From Spinacia oleracea (taxonomy: Eukaryota > Streptophyta > Magnoliopsida > Caryophyllales > Amaranthaceae): a stretch of 64,000 bases of DNA. The DNA is taken from contig NC_079490.1 of assembly GCF_020520425.1 (NCBI RefSeq), positions 51,686,517-51,750,516 on the forward strand. Direction: 5' to 3'. The position numbers and the translations under genes were made by a program. Below the pieces are notes generated by a model. That model saw only the letters and a program-made list of their open reading frames with translations. It had not been told where the DNA came from and did not search any database. Each line of letters opens with the position of its first letter. Position 1 is the first letter of the stretch. Positions 9,401 to 21,589 of this stretch are shown one piece after another.

Positions 9401-12400
9401 GTGAGGAAGATGGGGTCAGTGGTGGCTGAGGAGTAGACGACAGTGGGGGTAGTGGTGAAAGGTTGCTCTGTTAATTTGCCAAAGGAGAAGGGTAGATGGG
9501 GAAGGATATAAAGGGGTATTTTTGTCTATTTTCTCTCTCACTTCACCTCAATATGTGTGCCAATAACATAAGTGTCAACTAATTCGGAACGGAAAAGAAG
9601 AAAAATAAGAATAAGTATTATCTAACATACTCTGCAGTCTACCAAACCTACTTTTCAATTAGTTTATGGTAGTGATCTGTGGAAAGGGAAATTCTTCAGC
9701 ATCATGAGGTTGACAATCTTGACATCATGGAGAAGATGCCAAACAAAGGAGGAGTAGTTTAGGAATCAGGTTCTTATGTTAAATACAAGGATTACCATGG
9801 ACAACTTTTGATATGTTTCTAGGTCTTGACTTCATACTGTTTTGAAGGATTACCATGGACAACTTTTCCTCTCCCTTCTGTATGTACTCTATTTTGAAGG
9901 ATAATGCTATATGTCCTTTTTTTCCATTTCAATTTCCCCAAAGAAGCCAGATAGTTAGCTATAGACCTTTCAATAGGTAACATGCTGGTGTGTTGAGGTT
10001 CAGGTTATGTATTGGGTTTGGTAAAATACAGGTCAGATGTATCTCCTTTGGGAATTTGCAACGCTCAATTTTGACCAGAGTTTTTTCTTGTAGCTTAACC
10101 AAGATAAACTTTATCTTCCTTGGTAGTTTTACATTAAGTGAATATCTATTGATTTTTCTAAATTTTCATCTCACCTTTAGATTGAGTGCGGTAATTGTGT
10201 TAAGAGGCAAATAGTACTAGAGTATTACAGCTAAAGATAAGATGAGAAGGATAAGATAGAAGGTGGGACCACAAGAAAGAAAAGAGATCAGAAGTGATAC
10301 TCCCTACGTCTCCTTTTAGTTGCTCCATTCAACTCAAAAAGATTCTACTTTTCAAAGAAGTTTTGTCTACGCTTCAACAAATTCTATATATAACAGAAAA
10401 CTAGTAACAATGCAAGCACTTGAATGCATTACCCATCTCATAAATTAGACACATATTCACATTACATTTTTGAAGAATTAATGCTTACCACAAAGCTGTC
10501 ATCAGTACACAAGTCATTTGCCACCACAGCCCGGACGGTCCATGCTGTTAGCTGGTTCTTCTGACACGTATTCAGACACTACAAGGGAACAACACAAGGA
10601 GAGTCATCTCTATAAGAAAAGAATATTTAATCTGAGAAAGACGGTCATAACAAATATAAAAAACTAAGAATCAAAGAACACTGTCAAGAACTTACTTCTT
10701 TTGCATCTTCTGCAGCAGAGAACAATGCGTGATAATCTGCTCGTACAGAAGCATCGTTACACACAGTAGGCGAAAACATTGCTGCTTCCAGTATAGCAAA
10801 GAAGTGATCAGCGGTTTCAGGTTTAACACTTCCAGCCTGAATCAATTGTACAGCCAACTTTGAAGCTTTACCGAATTTAGCAGGGTTCGCAATATGAGAG
10901 GCTATCTTCTGCATAGCTTCTACAATCTGTGAGACAGATGCATCCGTGGTGGTTTTAAACCTCAGTTTCTTTCCAGATCCAATATCTGACAAAACTACAA
11001 TAATTCAGCACCTTACTAGCACTTACTTACTATGTTCAGAAATATATAGTCACAACAATATGATACCATAATGTCTCATACTTGGTCTTTCTATTTCTCA
11101 GAACACCATGAAATGCCTATGAAAGATAATTATGAAAAAAATGGTCAAGAATCGAAGATCGGCAATGTAGTCTAATATGAGATATTTCTATACTACAACA
11201 AAAATACAAAATACAGCAGGTTCTCTAGTGAAAAACCCATGTGTGCAACCATAACAAACCAAACTGGAAAAGACCTTAGCTGATTTATGGCTATTAGAAA
11301 ATAGAGACACAATCACACAAATGACTCAAAAATCTTGGAAAAATTAGAAGAAACTAGAGAAAATTATTAATCACCTATAAAAATGACATGAAAGAGTCAA
11401 AATCCTGAAGAAACCATGAAACTCCTTAATACCCTGAAAATCAAAGATAGAGGTAAGACGAAACTTTTGCAACTTCCAAGAATCAGACGAAGTGTAAATA
11501 TATAGTCGACATATTTAGTCTGGTGCCACCTACTCACCTAGTCGCTAATGCAACAACCACAACAGAATATCAATCCTGTATACTAGTTTAACCAAAAGAA
11601 TAACCATTGTATCATTGCATGGCCGTTTATAACCAGTGTTACCTAATCCCTAATTCACCCACGAATTATGATCCAAAATATACGAATAAACACATAAGAA
11701 CTGATACAATGGAACACTTACATGCCAATTTATTTACATAAGGTAGAAAATTGTATTTCAGTACCTGTTCTACATGCCAAATAGTGCCGCGAATCAGATA
11801 GCATAGCGCTGACTATACAAGAGAAGTGAGAAAGAAATAAACCGTTGTCCCTATACCCTGATTTTTTTGTGCCAGAGGTTATAAATTTTATGGGTCATGT
11901 TGACATTTTCAGACAATAGTTCCTTAAGGATGTACTTGAATAAAATTTTACATTCCCTATTTAGCTATGACTATCTAGAAACACATATTAACCAAACCTA
12001 TGAATTCATGCCAGCATCGACCCTTGTCACCAGAACATTATCCAAAAGCGAATCGACCACAATCAATATCATTTCTTACTCTGCGTATCTAGAACACTAT
12101 ACTAATATAATATCCAATACATATGAGTTATGAGTACATGTTGGTGACAATCCTTAATCACCAAAACTTTATCCAAAAGCGAATCAACCACAATCAATAT
12201 CATTTCTTGTTTTTAATAAAAATTGTTCATCTCTGCCTATCAATAACACTATAGTAGCCATACCTATGAACTTATGTCAGCAACGATTCTTAATCACCAA
12301 AACTTTATCCAACAGCGAATCAACCCCAATCAACATCATCACTTGTTCTTGTTTTAAAAGTGTCCATTCCCTAAACTAGCTCTACCTATCAAAAACACTT

Positions 12401-12968
12401 TATAAATCAGACCTAAAGTTCCAAGTCGGTGACATCCCTTTATCACCAAACAATCATCCAAAAGCAAATCAATAACATTTGAACCAATCGTCAAACAGCC
12501 AAATCATCTAATCTTGAACTTGCACTACTTATAATTATTCAATTCCAAAAAGAACTAACTCTCCCTAATCATAAACCCTAAAATGACCAACTATGTCAGT
12601 TCAAGTCAGCAATAACTCACAATAACCCTAAAAATATACAAACTACAATCGCAACAACCAACAGCAATCCAATAACAACGAAGATGCAAAAACTATGAGC
12701 ATGAAATTGAAAACATAAAGTAATTTAGAGAAAAGGGCGAAAAAATACCATCTGGTGAGGTGATTTCTGGAGGTTTGGACCGTTTCATGGCGCTTTTGAG
12801 GGGAGGAGGAGGGAGTGAATTTGGATCTTTATTAATACTATGTGTATTGATTTCATTGATTTTCACGGATTTGTGATTTTGAAGATGTTGCTGTTGTTGT
12901 TCTTGTTCTTGAGTAGAAGGTGAATGATATGAAGGAGGTGGTAAGTCGCCGAATAAGTCGCCCGCCAT
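6488..12968 (-). CDS. Conserved-looking five-exon gene of unknown function
   Basis: Five exons join in frame with GT..AG borders: 12749-12968, 10696-10985, 10489-10578, 6836-7179 and 6488-6752, giving 402 residues. The start is ATG at 12968 (MAGDLFGDLPPP), and the stop is TGA at 6488. The N-terminal 75 residues are Pro/Gln-rich and probably disordered. Residues about 75-210 look like an all-helical fold (QIVEAMQKIASHIANPAKFG, LAVQLIQAGSVKPETADHFF, FSKAAGRIKDLI). Then comes an acidic/Lys linker containing DPFGLDALI, and a helical C-terminus (LRLQREAIISCLEIAAKRY, CQTVIDILVKHASENVSRF) with a basic tail. There is no signal peptide or membrane segment once spliced. I do not recognise the family and assign no function. 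Introns are 1763, 117, 3309 and 83 bp. The 3309-bp intron holds an inverted repeat and a Stowaway-like relic; I see nothing in 9601-10488 except one MITE-like terminus at about 10298. Confidence 0.8.
7553..8876. repeat. Long inverted repeat inside an intron
   Basis: Left arm about 7553-7965 and right arm about 8405-8876 are reverse complements of each other with scattered mismatches and gaps. Matching blocks include GCTATGTTACTT at 7553 against the complement at 8865-8876, GAAGCATCAT at about 7748 against about 8730, GGTTAACTTA at about 7833 against about 8558, and AAAGAACTAGT at about 7902 against about 8460. The spacer is about 440 bp. The gene is transcribed through this region, so the intron RNA could fold into a hairpin with arms of about 400 bp. 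Confidence 0.8.
8034..9600. mobile_element. Stowaway/mariner-like non-autonomous relic
   Basis: The left end TACTTCCTCCATTCC, followed by TTAGTTGACA (8034-8061), is matched in reverse complement by TGTCAACTAATTCGGAACGG at 9573-9592. These are the termini of the common plant CTCCCTCCGT-type elements. The outermost right bases have diverged. No transposase is present. The left boundary lies within the spacer of the 7553-8876 inverted repeat, whose right arm is inside this element, so the two structures are nested or rearranged. Confidence 0.45.
11945..12480. repeat. Four-unit degenerate tandem repeat in intron 1
   Basis: Four related units of about 130-145 bp. Each carries a core such as TTATCCAAAAGCGAATC followed by CACAATCAATATCATTTCTT (at about 12040, 12170, 12308 and 12455), preceded by a TATCxAxAACACT block. 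The units are clearly diverged, so the array is old. It lies in the first intron of the minus-strand gene. Confidence 0.75.
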
Positions 12969-14630
12969 TGTTGAAAATTGAAGGTTTGTCTGAGGTTGTC
13001 GCTATGGTACAGTTGCTTGCAGATTCTTGTGAACGGGAAATTGAAAGGAAAAAAGAATGGAAGATTGGTCCTTTTTAAAAAAAACTAGTTGTGTAAAAAT
13101 GTTATGTAAAAGACGACATCGACAAATTTGTGATAATGTTAGAAAAGGTAATACTAAATTTCGATTTGCATATAATTGATAATACAATGTCACAAGTACG
13201 TTTATAATATAGATGTATTGAAGACATTAAACTCTCAAACACTTGTTGTAGCATTTCACATGCAACATTAGAACGTATTTGTGAGTTAAATTTTGCACGC
13301 CCTACCCCATGATATAAAAACTAATTACATAAATTGAAAGGGTAATTACTTACGAATTAAGTTTAGCAAAACACATTAGTGGGATGACTGTTATCATCCT
13401 TGTCAATTTGTAAAAAATACTCGAACATTATGTTATTATCCAAATCAATGGAAAAGACATCAAAAATTAATGTGGGTGCTTAAGAGGAATCTGGATAGTC
13501 ATTGATAAATAAATTCCTCAAGCAAAGCCCTCACATGCTTGCAACAATGTTAACTCAAAACTCCAGTTACACTTGGTGAAGAATTCCACGCTACTTAGGC
13601 GATGTCACGCTACGAGGATAACATTATAACAAAAAAAACTATCTCAAATCTCTCCCGTAACAACATAGTTAGCTAATCAACAAAATATCCAAACTTAATT
13701 AATTCATTAACAAAACGGTCAAAAAATATCGCGAATAATTATAATTACAATGCATATTAGTATATTACCTAAGGAAAATATTAGTGTTGTCTTCACAAAG
13801 ATGTAAGAGGCATTTTCTGCAAAAAGCCTTTGGTTAGTAAGCCTCTTATCCTAGCTTCTATACTGCAATAGAATTCTAAGGGTCATCCACATAGGTGCAA
13901 AGATAAGATAGTTTACAAGTAAATCAGCTAGCTTAGTTACTACTCTGGCAGTAGCTACCTTAGCAAATGCTTCTCCTTGTCGATTTCATGAATACACTAC
14001 ATCGGAGGTGTTTGCTCGTGGCTGAAACACGTGATCCCGATATTGAGCAGACGATCCTCCCCAAAACACCAAAGCTTCTCCAAACTTGTTGTGTTCCCAT
14101 CCTAAGCCAGAAGGTAGGCCTAGCATGAGACATGTGGTTCAATTTCTTCACGGAGATGTCAGCGTGCTTGCTTGATATTCCTTCTGATTATGACCATCAA
14201 AGCAACAGTTACTAGGTGGGAGTTAGATAATATCTATTTCAGTTCCATCATTATCTTCGGTTGGTATATATCATGCCACCATATCTCGCAATAATTCTGT
14301 CATACATAATGGCCTGTAAGTATCTGTATTTTACAATATCAAGGAAAATATGTTTTGCATTTTGTGTCTTGTATGTAGTAAACCACGTACAAATGCATAA
14401 ATACGTCATTGTTCCTTGATAAGTCAACTTTTCAATAAAATGTAGACATTGAAATCTGAAGTGAAGAGTTTCCTCTTTATTTGCTTCTACTACGTATTTG
14501 CTGTGACATTATACTAAAACTGAACGAGATGGTTACAGTTATTTGTATACACTTGTGTGCTAGATGCCGTTGAGGTTTTTGGATTATATGATAAAATAAA
14601 TGAAAAAAAGCCATCCACCTTTGCACACTT
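12969..14630. other. Intergenic DNA, little recognised
   Basis: The first 50-100 bp should contain the promoter and 5' UTR of the minus-strand gene starting at 12968. The remainder is AT-rich without a convincing gene. A 63-codon minus-strand frame at 13960-14151 has near-average composition, but I cannot match it to a family. Confidence 0.5.
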
Positions 14631-15677
14631 CGGGATTGTTCGGTACCAATGTTACTCATAACCGATTTCAGTTTTTAATATCCAGTTTTTTAAAACTACA
14701 GCTTTTATTCTGTTCCAGTTTAATCATGTGCGGAGTAATTTTTTTATAACTAATTATATAAAATATTTATTGTACAAGGAATAAATCATAGGAAGATAAA
14801 TTATGATTTTATTCTTTCACTACGGAAGTTCTAACCCACACTACAAAGATCCCTCCCCCCTAAAAAATAAATACACACATGACCAACTATTTGCAATCTC
14901 AATCGGATCTCCATTGTTGGGTGCAAAAAATTACCACTGGAACTTTTTTCATCTTTTGGATCAGAACTTCATTGTTGGAGTATCTTCAAGCTTCTCATAT
15001 TTTTGTATGAGATAATATAATAAAAAAATTATGATAGTGGGAAAAAATCAGAGAAGTAACCAGGATATGACTGGAATTGGAAGGAAGATCTAAAAATGAA
15101 GAAAAGATAAACAATTTTTCTTATTATATTAATTTTAGTACTCTTCTCCTTCATCTTCTTGTCTTTCCATACCACAACAATTGAGGGTGGCTGAAGAAGG
15201 CAGCGATGGTGGTTACGCGGAAGGAAGGAGATGTACAATCTGTATAAGAAGGCAAAAAACGAGGCAAGAATGAGAGCAAGAAGCCTATTATTATCAAGAA
15301 AATTGGAGGAGCCTAATATTTTTTTGGAGAAGGGTATCCAATTAATCCTTAAAATTTTGATAATCTCAAAATCAAAGAAAATAATTCTGAAGAACAAAAG
15401 ATGAGATTGAGAGATGATAGATTATTATTTGTATGTGAAAACGAAAACAGGAAAACCAAAACCACAAATAGTATTTTGCCTTTTTCCGCTTTTGTTTTAG
15501 GGAAATGGGATTGAATTTTCTCCAGTCACTACATATATGCTAAGTCTGGTTGCTCGGGCCGTTGTACCTTTTGATTATGGTATGTTTTTCAAAACAGTTT
15601 AACCGAACATGTTTCGTTTTTATTTTGTGAAAAAACGGAAAACGAGCAAACGGTAGTAGTACCGAACACCCCCTTAG
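14631..15677. mobile_element. hAT-like non-autonomous DNA transposon
   Basis: The left end CGGGATTGTTCGGTACC (14631) and the complement of the right end, AAGGGGGTGTTCGGTAC (ending about 15675), form terminal inverted repeats of the GGGGTGTTCGGTA type common in plant hAT-like and Harbinger-like elements. The element is about 1.05 kb, AT-rich and without transposase. A clear target duplication was not found, so the superfamily is uncertain. Confidence 0.6.
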
Positions 15678-15896
15678 TTATCCAAATCTAGCTAACTGGT
15701 CCTGTTACTAATATATGCTTGGACAAAAAGTGAGGGTTTTTTATCTGTGTGATCAGTTTTGGAGTTTTGTCAACGGTAGTAGTACCGAACACCCCCTTAG
15801 TTATCCAAATCTAGCTAACTGGTCCTGTTACTAATATATGCTTGGACAAAAAGTGAGAGGGTTTTTGATCTGTGTGATCAGTTTTGGAGTTTTGTC
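15651..15896. repeat. 123-bp tandem duplication
   Basis: Two near-identical copies (15651-15773 and 15774-15896) starting CGGTAGTAGTACCGAACACC. The second differs by a GA insertion in GTGAGAGGG and a few single bases. Each copy contains the right terminus of the hAT-like element plus about 90 bp of its flank, so the duplication happened after insertion. Confidence 0.9.
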
Positions 15897-17078
15897 AATT
15901 TCATGTATTGTATGAATAATTTCATCTTCTGGCTGTCTGAGAAGCAAATTCTAGTTCTAGTAAAATATGATATTGGACAATGGAGAAAAAAATGAGTTGG
16001 AAAATTCCATATCTCTGTATTCAGAACTCCCAGATATACATTTGCAACTCCATTAACTTCTCAGAAAGCTACATAAAAAAAAAGCTCTAATTCTTCAAGC
16101 AAAACCAAAAATGGAATAACATAAAAGTACATGTCATTTAACTTCAAGAAACTTGGGTCATTGGAAGTTAAGAAACATGAGATACATCAAGTACATAAAA
16201 TGGAGAATGCTTCCTTTAAGTAAGAAGGCAAATTTTTAGTTGAACTTTGAGTATCATGTATGATTAAAGTTTAACGGTTATAATCTAGCATTTCTAGCCT
16301 GTATTATTGCTGACATTTCCTTGTATAGTTGGCTTACTGTCCTCTTAACAAGGAAATATTGACTGTATTCTTTAAGTTTTCTTCTTTTGTTTTGGCTGTA
16401 TTTTGCTTGGTTTTCGTGATTCCCTGGGCTGACAGGTGTTATGAGTTAAGTGGAGCTTTGTTCTTTAAATTCAGTAAGTTTTCGTCTGTTGTTTAGATTG
16501 GGTCATTACATTTGAATGATTAAAATTGGATGATATGAAAAAATGAAAATATTTAGTAACTGAAGGACCAACCCAATGCAAAGACCCAAAGAAAATTTTG
16601 GAAGAACAATTATCAAGGATTCTGACAGTTTGGTAACATGTCTGAATAGTGAAAACTCTAACATGGTTCTTCGATAGCCATGTACAAATCTCAAATAGCT
16701 TTCAGTAAGTTCAAGTGATACTCCTGTTTAATGTGGAGTTATTCTTCCCAAGACTAATCTACACAGCTAAATTCACACGATGACAAGCGAGTAGTGTGTA
16801 AAGTAGTAGTAGTGGTGACATGGTTAACTAAAGGTGTTCATATAATATACCTTCCAACAATCTAATCAATTATTAAGAATAAATTTGTGAGATACGCCGT
16901 CATTTTACAATCTATGACTCTAACAAAGCTACATTTATAGATAAATCCCTTCTTAACAATATAAACTTGCTTTACTCAATCGAATTAAGAGTTAGCAAAG
17001 AACAAACAATTTTACCTTGTGAATCTTCTCAATCTCAGGACATCATTCTTTAAACTTCTTCCCAACTGAAGCTTCAGT
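15897..17078. other. Intergenic DNA, nothing recognised
   Basis: AT-rich sequence without a gene-like frame, repeat or transposon terminus that I can support. Confidence 0.5.
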
Positions 17079-20000
17079 TCATTTCTCGCTTGTCATAAGC
17101 TTTTCCTGCAGACAAACACATGGACATTATTTTTCTCATAAAGTTGATGGCAAATCCCAGCCAAAATTCAGTGACACTATACATTCATATCAATAATCAA
17201 AGCATATTTTTCTTCATTTATTACACAAAAATATTCGTTCTCCATGCTAAGCTGATTTCTACCTTCCAAAGTAGCTTATGCGATTAATTTGTCGAGATAA
17301 ATGAGGGATTTCAAATAATTTTCCCAAATCATAATGCCAATTAATAAAAATATTCAAAATAAAGTGTAAAATTCAGCTACAAAGAAAAAATTGAGATGAT
17401 CACTTAAACACAGATGTTTCAAAATTTTCGATATCTGTTCATTAATTTTGACTATGCAAATTATATTCAGTTAATATAAATGGCTGAACTCTACAAGAAT
17501 GGACAAGTTAATATAATTGACCAAGCTTAATAGTATGTACTTGAAGACCAAGATTAACAATAGTTTATAAAAGATATCAGTGACATTGTGCACAACAGCA
17601 CAAGTCAAACAAGTCACAGGGAGTCAGGGTCACTCAAGTTATTAAAGATACAAGATTAAGTCTCGCTTTATAGGGGAACATTCGGCTAAAAACTCACTGT
17701 ATAGTTGGATAATTGCTTGTTCATGCCTGCCTTCCATACAACTTTTGGATTTCCATTTACCAAACCAACTATTGAGTCCTGAAATAAGAATTTGGAGGTA
17801 GAAATATGATCAATAAAGAGATCGCTTGTTAGTTATATACACCGCTAAAGGTAGCAAGAACTCTACCTAGAGAAGTTTGGAGTTCAACCTTAGCTTAGAT
17901 GCTGAATCTGCCACTAAAAGCTACAATGAAATATGAAAAAGTTACATTTTTTTAAAATATCTAATATGAAAAAGTTACAAATTGATAATCATTTGCTTTC
18001 CATGGATATTGCACGAGTGGATAAAAAAGTAGCACATGTAACGTTAAAGTTAACACTGAAATATGTAATTTGATCATCATTAATCATTTTTCTGGAAACT
18101 AAACCTTGATATAGTGGCCAACCAGTAGCATATGTAGAAGCTGGGTCTGAGCTGTATACTTTGGACGCTCAAGCTTGGGGGCTGAATAAATGGTAATTTT
18201 GAAAACTCGTAGACTCAATTTTACGGAGAGGTTTCCTTCCATATAAGGAAAACTTGCAAGTGGCTAGCCTTGAAAATTGGATTAGAATAAGAAGCATAAG
18301 AAATGGTCATATATATGAATCCAGTTGAACTTACCCTCCCAACCCCTCCACAAGTTGGACAAATTCTAGCCTTTGCATAAATAGGATGGCCACGCCCATC
18401 TAAATCACAAGCCAAAAATGAAAATATATCAACTTTAGTAAGATGGGAAAAGAAGATTCTCAAATATTAGTGCCCAGAATAGTTAAATTGATAAAACAAT
18501 TCTAGTATGTAGCAGTGACAGTGGAAGTATTATCAGTCAAATTGGGTTATAGGAAGTTCCAAACTCTTCATTGAGAAAAAGGCACAAGCTCTAACACAAC
18601 TCTCAAATTCCATTCGAATTCCTATGAAAATCTTGACTCAACTTTCCTCATAACAGATACTCTGTAATAAGTAAAAGAAGATAAAACCCAAAAGATATAA
18701 CATCAACAACTTCTTCCAGGCTTCCACTCAAGTAAACAGAATCGATGCTAAATGTTCAGTAAACAGAATCCCCCTACTAAAACTTCCTTTCTCCGAATGT
18801 TCTGGCATATCATATAAATAGCTAAGGAAAAATGTGAATAACTAAAACTGAGTGCCAAAATAAAGCCAACAACAAAATATGCATTCAAAAGAGTGACAGC
18901 CATCTTAAATCAATTTGAAGCTACTATAAGGTCTATAACTAGAGAATTCTGTACAAGGAACAATGAAGGTACAAACAAAATTTCATTTCTACAAATAAAA
19001 TTGAGAAATTGTTCACCTTTTCACACACAATCAACTACTCACTCTGAATTCAGTCCGTCTGAATTGCTTCCCACAACTCCAAAACCCTACAGATCATGAA
19101 ATGATGATGAAAATTAATCAACAAATGATCACACCTAGAATAGTGACAAATGACATTATTCTTAAGGAAAATGACAAAAAAAATTGGGGGCATATTTACC
19201 AATACAAAACACAACCCACCAAATTGTGATTTTGTTTGTCTGTTAGTCTCTTATATCTATTTATTAAAAGGCGATGATCAAAAAGTAATTGTAATAATCT
19301 ATACTCATTCACTAAGTTGATGACCTCAATAGTTTTTTTAGGGTGGTCGATCCAGACCGTAGAGACAAAAGGCAAGAAGCAGTAAGCCAGTAACAAAAAA
19401 ACGATATCCGGCAAAGGAACAAGGAGTTACAACTTCAAGGAGTACAAGTCAGGGGAGAATAACAAGTAACCTCACTGTTTTACTTTTGGGGTACATTTGG
19501 TTGAAATGTATCTTTGCAAATATGTTTTCTGAAGTACAATTCCCATTAGATACAATTAGAGATAAAGGATGTAACATCTATAAGAAAAGTTTTAATTCTG
19601 TTTACACTAATAGGAAAAAGCTAGTAAAGAACTGAAAACTTGCAAGTTGCAACAGGTAGTAGTTTATTTAGCATTAATAACATGATATTTAAGCAATAAG
19701 TCAGGCGACATACGATAGTGCTATTATCATTTTCAGATCTTGGGGGAGTTAGAAGAGGAAAGGAGTTACGGCTAAGCCTCGGGACATTGTACAATTCCAT
19801 AACCTTCTCATAGTTACCCGTCCATCATTATTGGGCATGCCATTTGTTGAACATATATCTGCTAATAAAAGCATACAAACCATCAGAACCCAGATTTCAT
19901 ACTCCGTACTATATAGCCTTAAAAAACGTATACATAAACAAAGACATTGTAAGAATATTCACATATAACTTAGTATGACTTTCTGAAACTGCATCAATAT

Positions 20001-21174
20001 ATACCATAGATCTACACCATAAATTTCATGGTACATGTGTAATAGCTTCCAAAAGTAGGACTTAAATTCATACTGCAATACTATTTTTTTGGGAACAGTA
20101 ATAACACGAGCTTGACACAAAGTTACAAAGCCTATCAATATCTATGATACCCAGACTCTTTATTTCACATTAAGAAAACGTGTCTGGTCCACTACAGTCT
20201 ACAGTCTTACATGTATCCACACTTGAACACAAGAAAAAGGATTTTGCAGTGAACAGTCATATATATGGGTTTTTCCCATCCCCTGTATAAACTTTATGTG
20301 CTTTCTCGGAGGAACTTATGAAATTGATGAGGCGAAGCAAGATAAAAGAAACGGAATATTGATTGATAATTCCACACTTACAATAGTTACAAACTATATA
20401 CAACTTACCATAGCCTTCTATCCACTATATATGATGCTTCTCGATGTCATATGCTTCCTTTACCATCCTTGTTTTCATACTTGCATCTCGCAAAGTTTTA
20501 AGAGAAGCATTATCCTCGTCGCTTTTCTCACTGCAAAGAATAAGAGATAGGATATATGTGAGAGCCTCTACCTCATAATCTACTTTAAAAAAAAATAAAG
20601 CTTGGTCTACACGAAGAAAGTCACATTCTCATCATTATTAATAGAATAAATTCTAGATTATATAAGCGTTCTAATGAGCTTATAATCTTGTACTGGACAA
20701 AACACCTTACATCTATTTGATCAACATGTTCAGCACTATTTTTTGAACTCGCCCGTATATAATATGCAAAGAAAAAGTTCCTCCCAATGATCAAATCTCA
20801 GTCTTCCGTCCTTAAAGTCGAATTGACAATCGACATTAACATAATGGATCAAATTATTTAAACACTTGAAAGATATGACAATTCCTACGTGCTACCAGTT
20901 CTACTAAACAATTTAACAACTGGATAATCAAATATTACTAACGAAAATCATAAGCTAATCCAAATATCCAAAACTCAAAGATTGAAGAGGAGAAAATATG
21001 CGTTCATTGTGTATAATATATATTCATTTACATAATTCAACTACACAAAATCCAGCTACACGTTATCTTATAAACCCCTATAGTTAAGAAAAAATGAGGC
21101 AAAAATTCAACCATAAATCCCAAAAGAAAAGTAATAAACTCTAACCTGACATTGCCAATTAGATTCCCCAATAC
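17079..21174 (-). CDS. Candidate small spliced gene, zinc-ribbon plus cathepsin-B piece
   Basis: A possible transcript with a non-coding first exon (about 21545-21404, donor CAG/GTCTGA) and coding exons 21146-21174 (ATG at 21150-21152), 18335-18399, 17698-17778 and 17079-17105. All borders are GT..AG and the phases agree, predicting 59 residues. Exon 18335-18399 gives DGRGHPIYAKARICPTCGGVGR, half of a CxxCxGxG (DnaJ-type) zinc ribbon. Exon 17698-17778 gives 27 residues (DSIVGLVNGNPKVVWKAGMN) matching the start of the plant cathepsin-B propeptide. The remaining exon ends in EKLMTSEK. An alternative exon-like block at 20409-20530 would stop the frame early. This may instead be a non-coding RNA or a set of gene relics; the joining is my inference. 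Confidence 0.3.
17698..17778 (-). pseudogene. Cathepsin B-like propeptide exon
   Basis: An 81-bp, 27-codon block bounded by TTTCAG and GTGAGT. It reads as the segment that in plant cathepsin-B-like cysteine proteases follows 'ILQ' and precedes 'VGEFKRLLGV'. About 620 bp downstream on the same strand (17050-17070), the sequence TTGGGAAGAAGTTTAAAGAA could be the decayed start of the next cathepsin exon. No catalytic exons (QGHCGSCW, His/Asn blocks) are present, so a full protease is not encoded here. Confidence 0.65.
18335..18399 (-). other. Exon-like block with CPTCGG zinc-ribbon motif
   Basis: A 65-bp block between a TTTAG acceptor and a GTAAGT donor encoding RGHPIYAKARICPTCGGVGR. The CxxCGGxGR pattern resembles one knuckle of DnaJ-type cysteine-rich domains. 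A complete domain is not seen nearby. It is a separate entry because the gene model joining it to its neighbours is uncertain. Confidence 0.55.
20409..20530 (-). other. Exon-like block, possible alternative exon
   Basis: A 122-bp block with acceptor TTTGCAG and donor GTAAGT. One frame reads KSDEDNASLKTLRDASMKTR followed by MVKEAYDIEKHHI and a stop. If spliced into the 17079-21174 model it would introduce an early stop, so it could be a poison exon, the last exon of another isoform, or chance. Confidence 0.3.
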
Positions 21175-21589
21175 CTGCACCCAAACAAAAATAAATGAAG
21201 TAGGAAAATGTTACAAGCTTAAAATCTCAGAAACCTTAAAATCACAACGCTATAAAACAAAACATTAATGAAATTGAATTAGAAAAGAGATAAAAATAAG
21301 AACCCTAAATTCAAAATCACTGGAAATAGACCAAATAGATTATCTTAATTGATGAATTAAAATGTCAAATACGTATACACTAATTAAAAATAAAAACTCA
21401 GACCTGAGATTCGAGGGTTCAAACGGTTTTCGCAGCGGAGAATTTGTTTGAGAGAGTATAATCATGAAGAACCTGGGTGCTGATTGTTGAAGAGGCGAAT
21501 TAAGAATCAACCGATTCGTCACATGAGAGCGGATAGCTAGGGTTGAAAATGAAGGAGGTAGTGAGTTAAACTGACCAAAAATAGCAAAA

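Noticed and set aside
10297-10400. ATACTCCCTACGTCTCC considered as a Stowaway MITE
   Set aside because: Only one terminus is visible; no matching inverted end was found nearby.
13960-14151. 63-codon minus-strand frame considered as an exon
   Set aside because: No consensus splice pair giving a longer product, and no domain that I can recognise.
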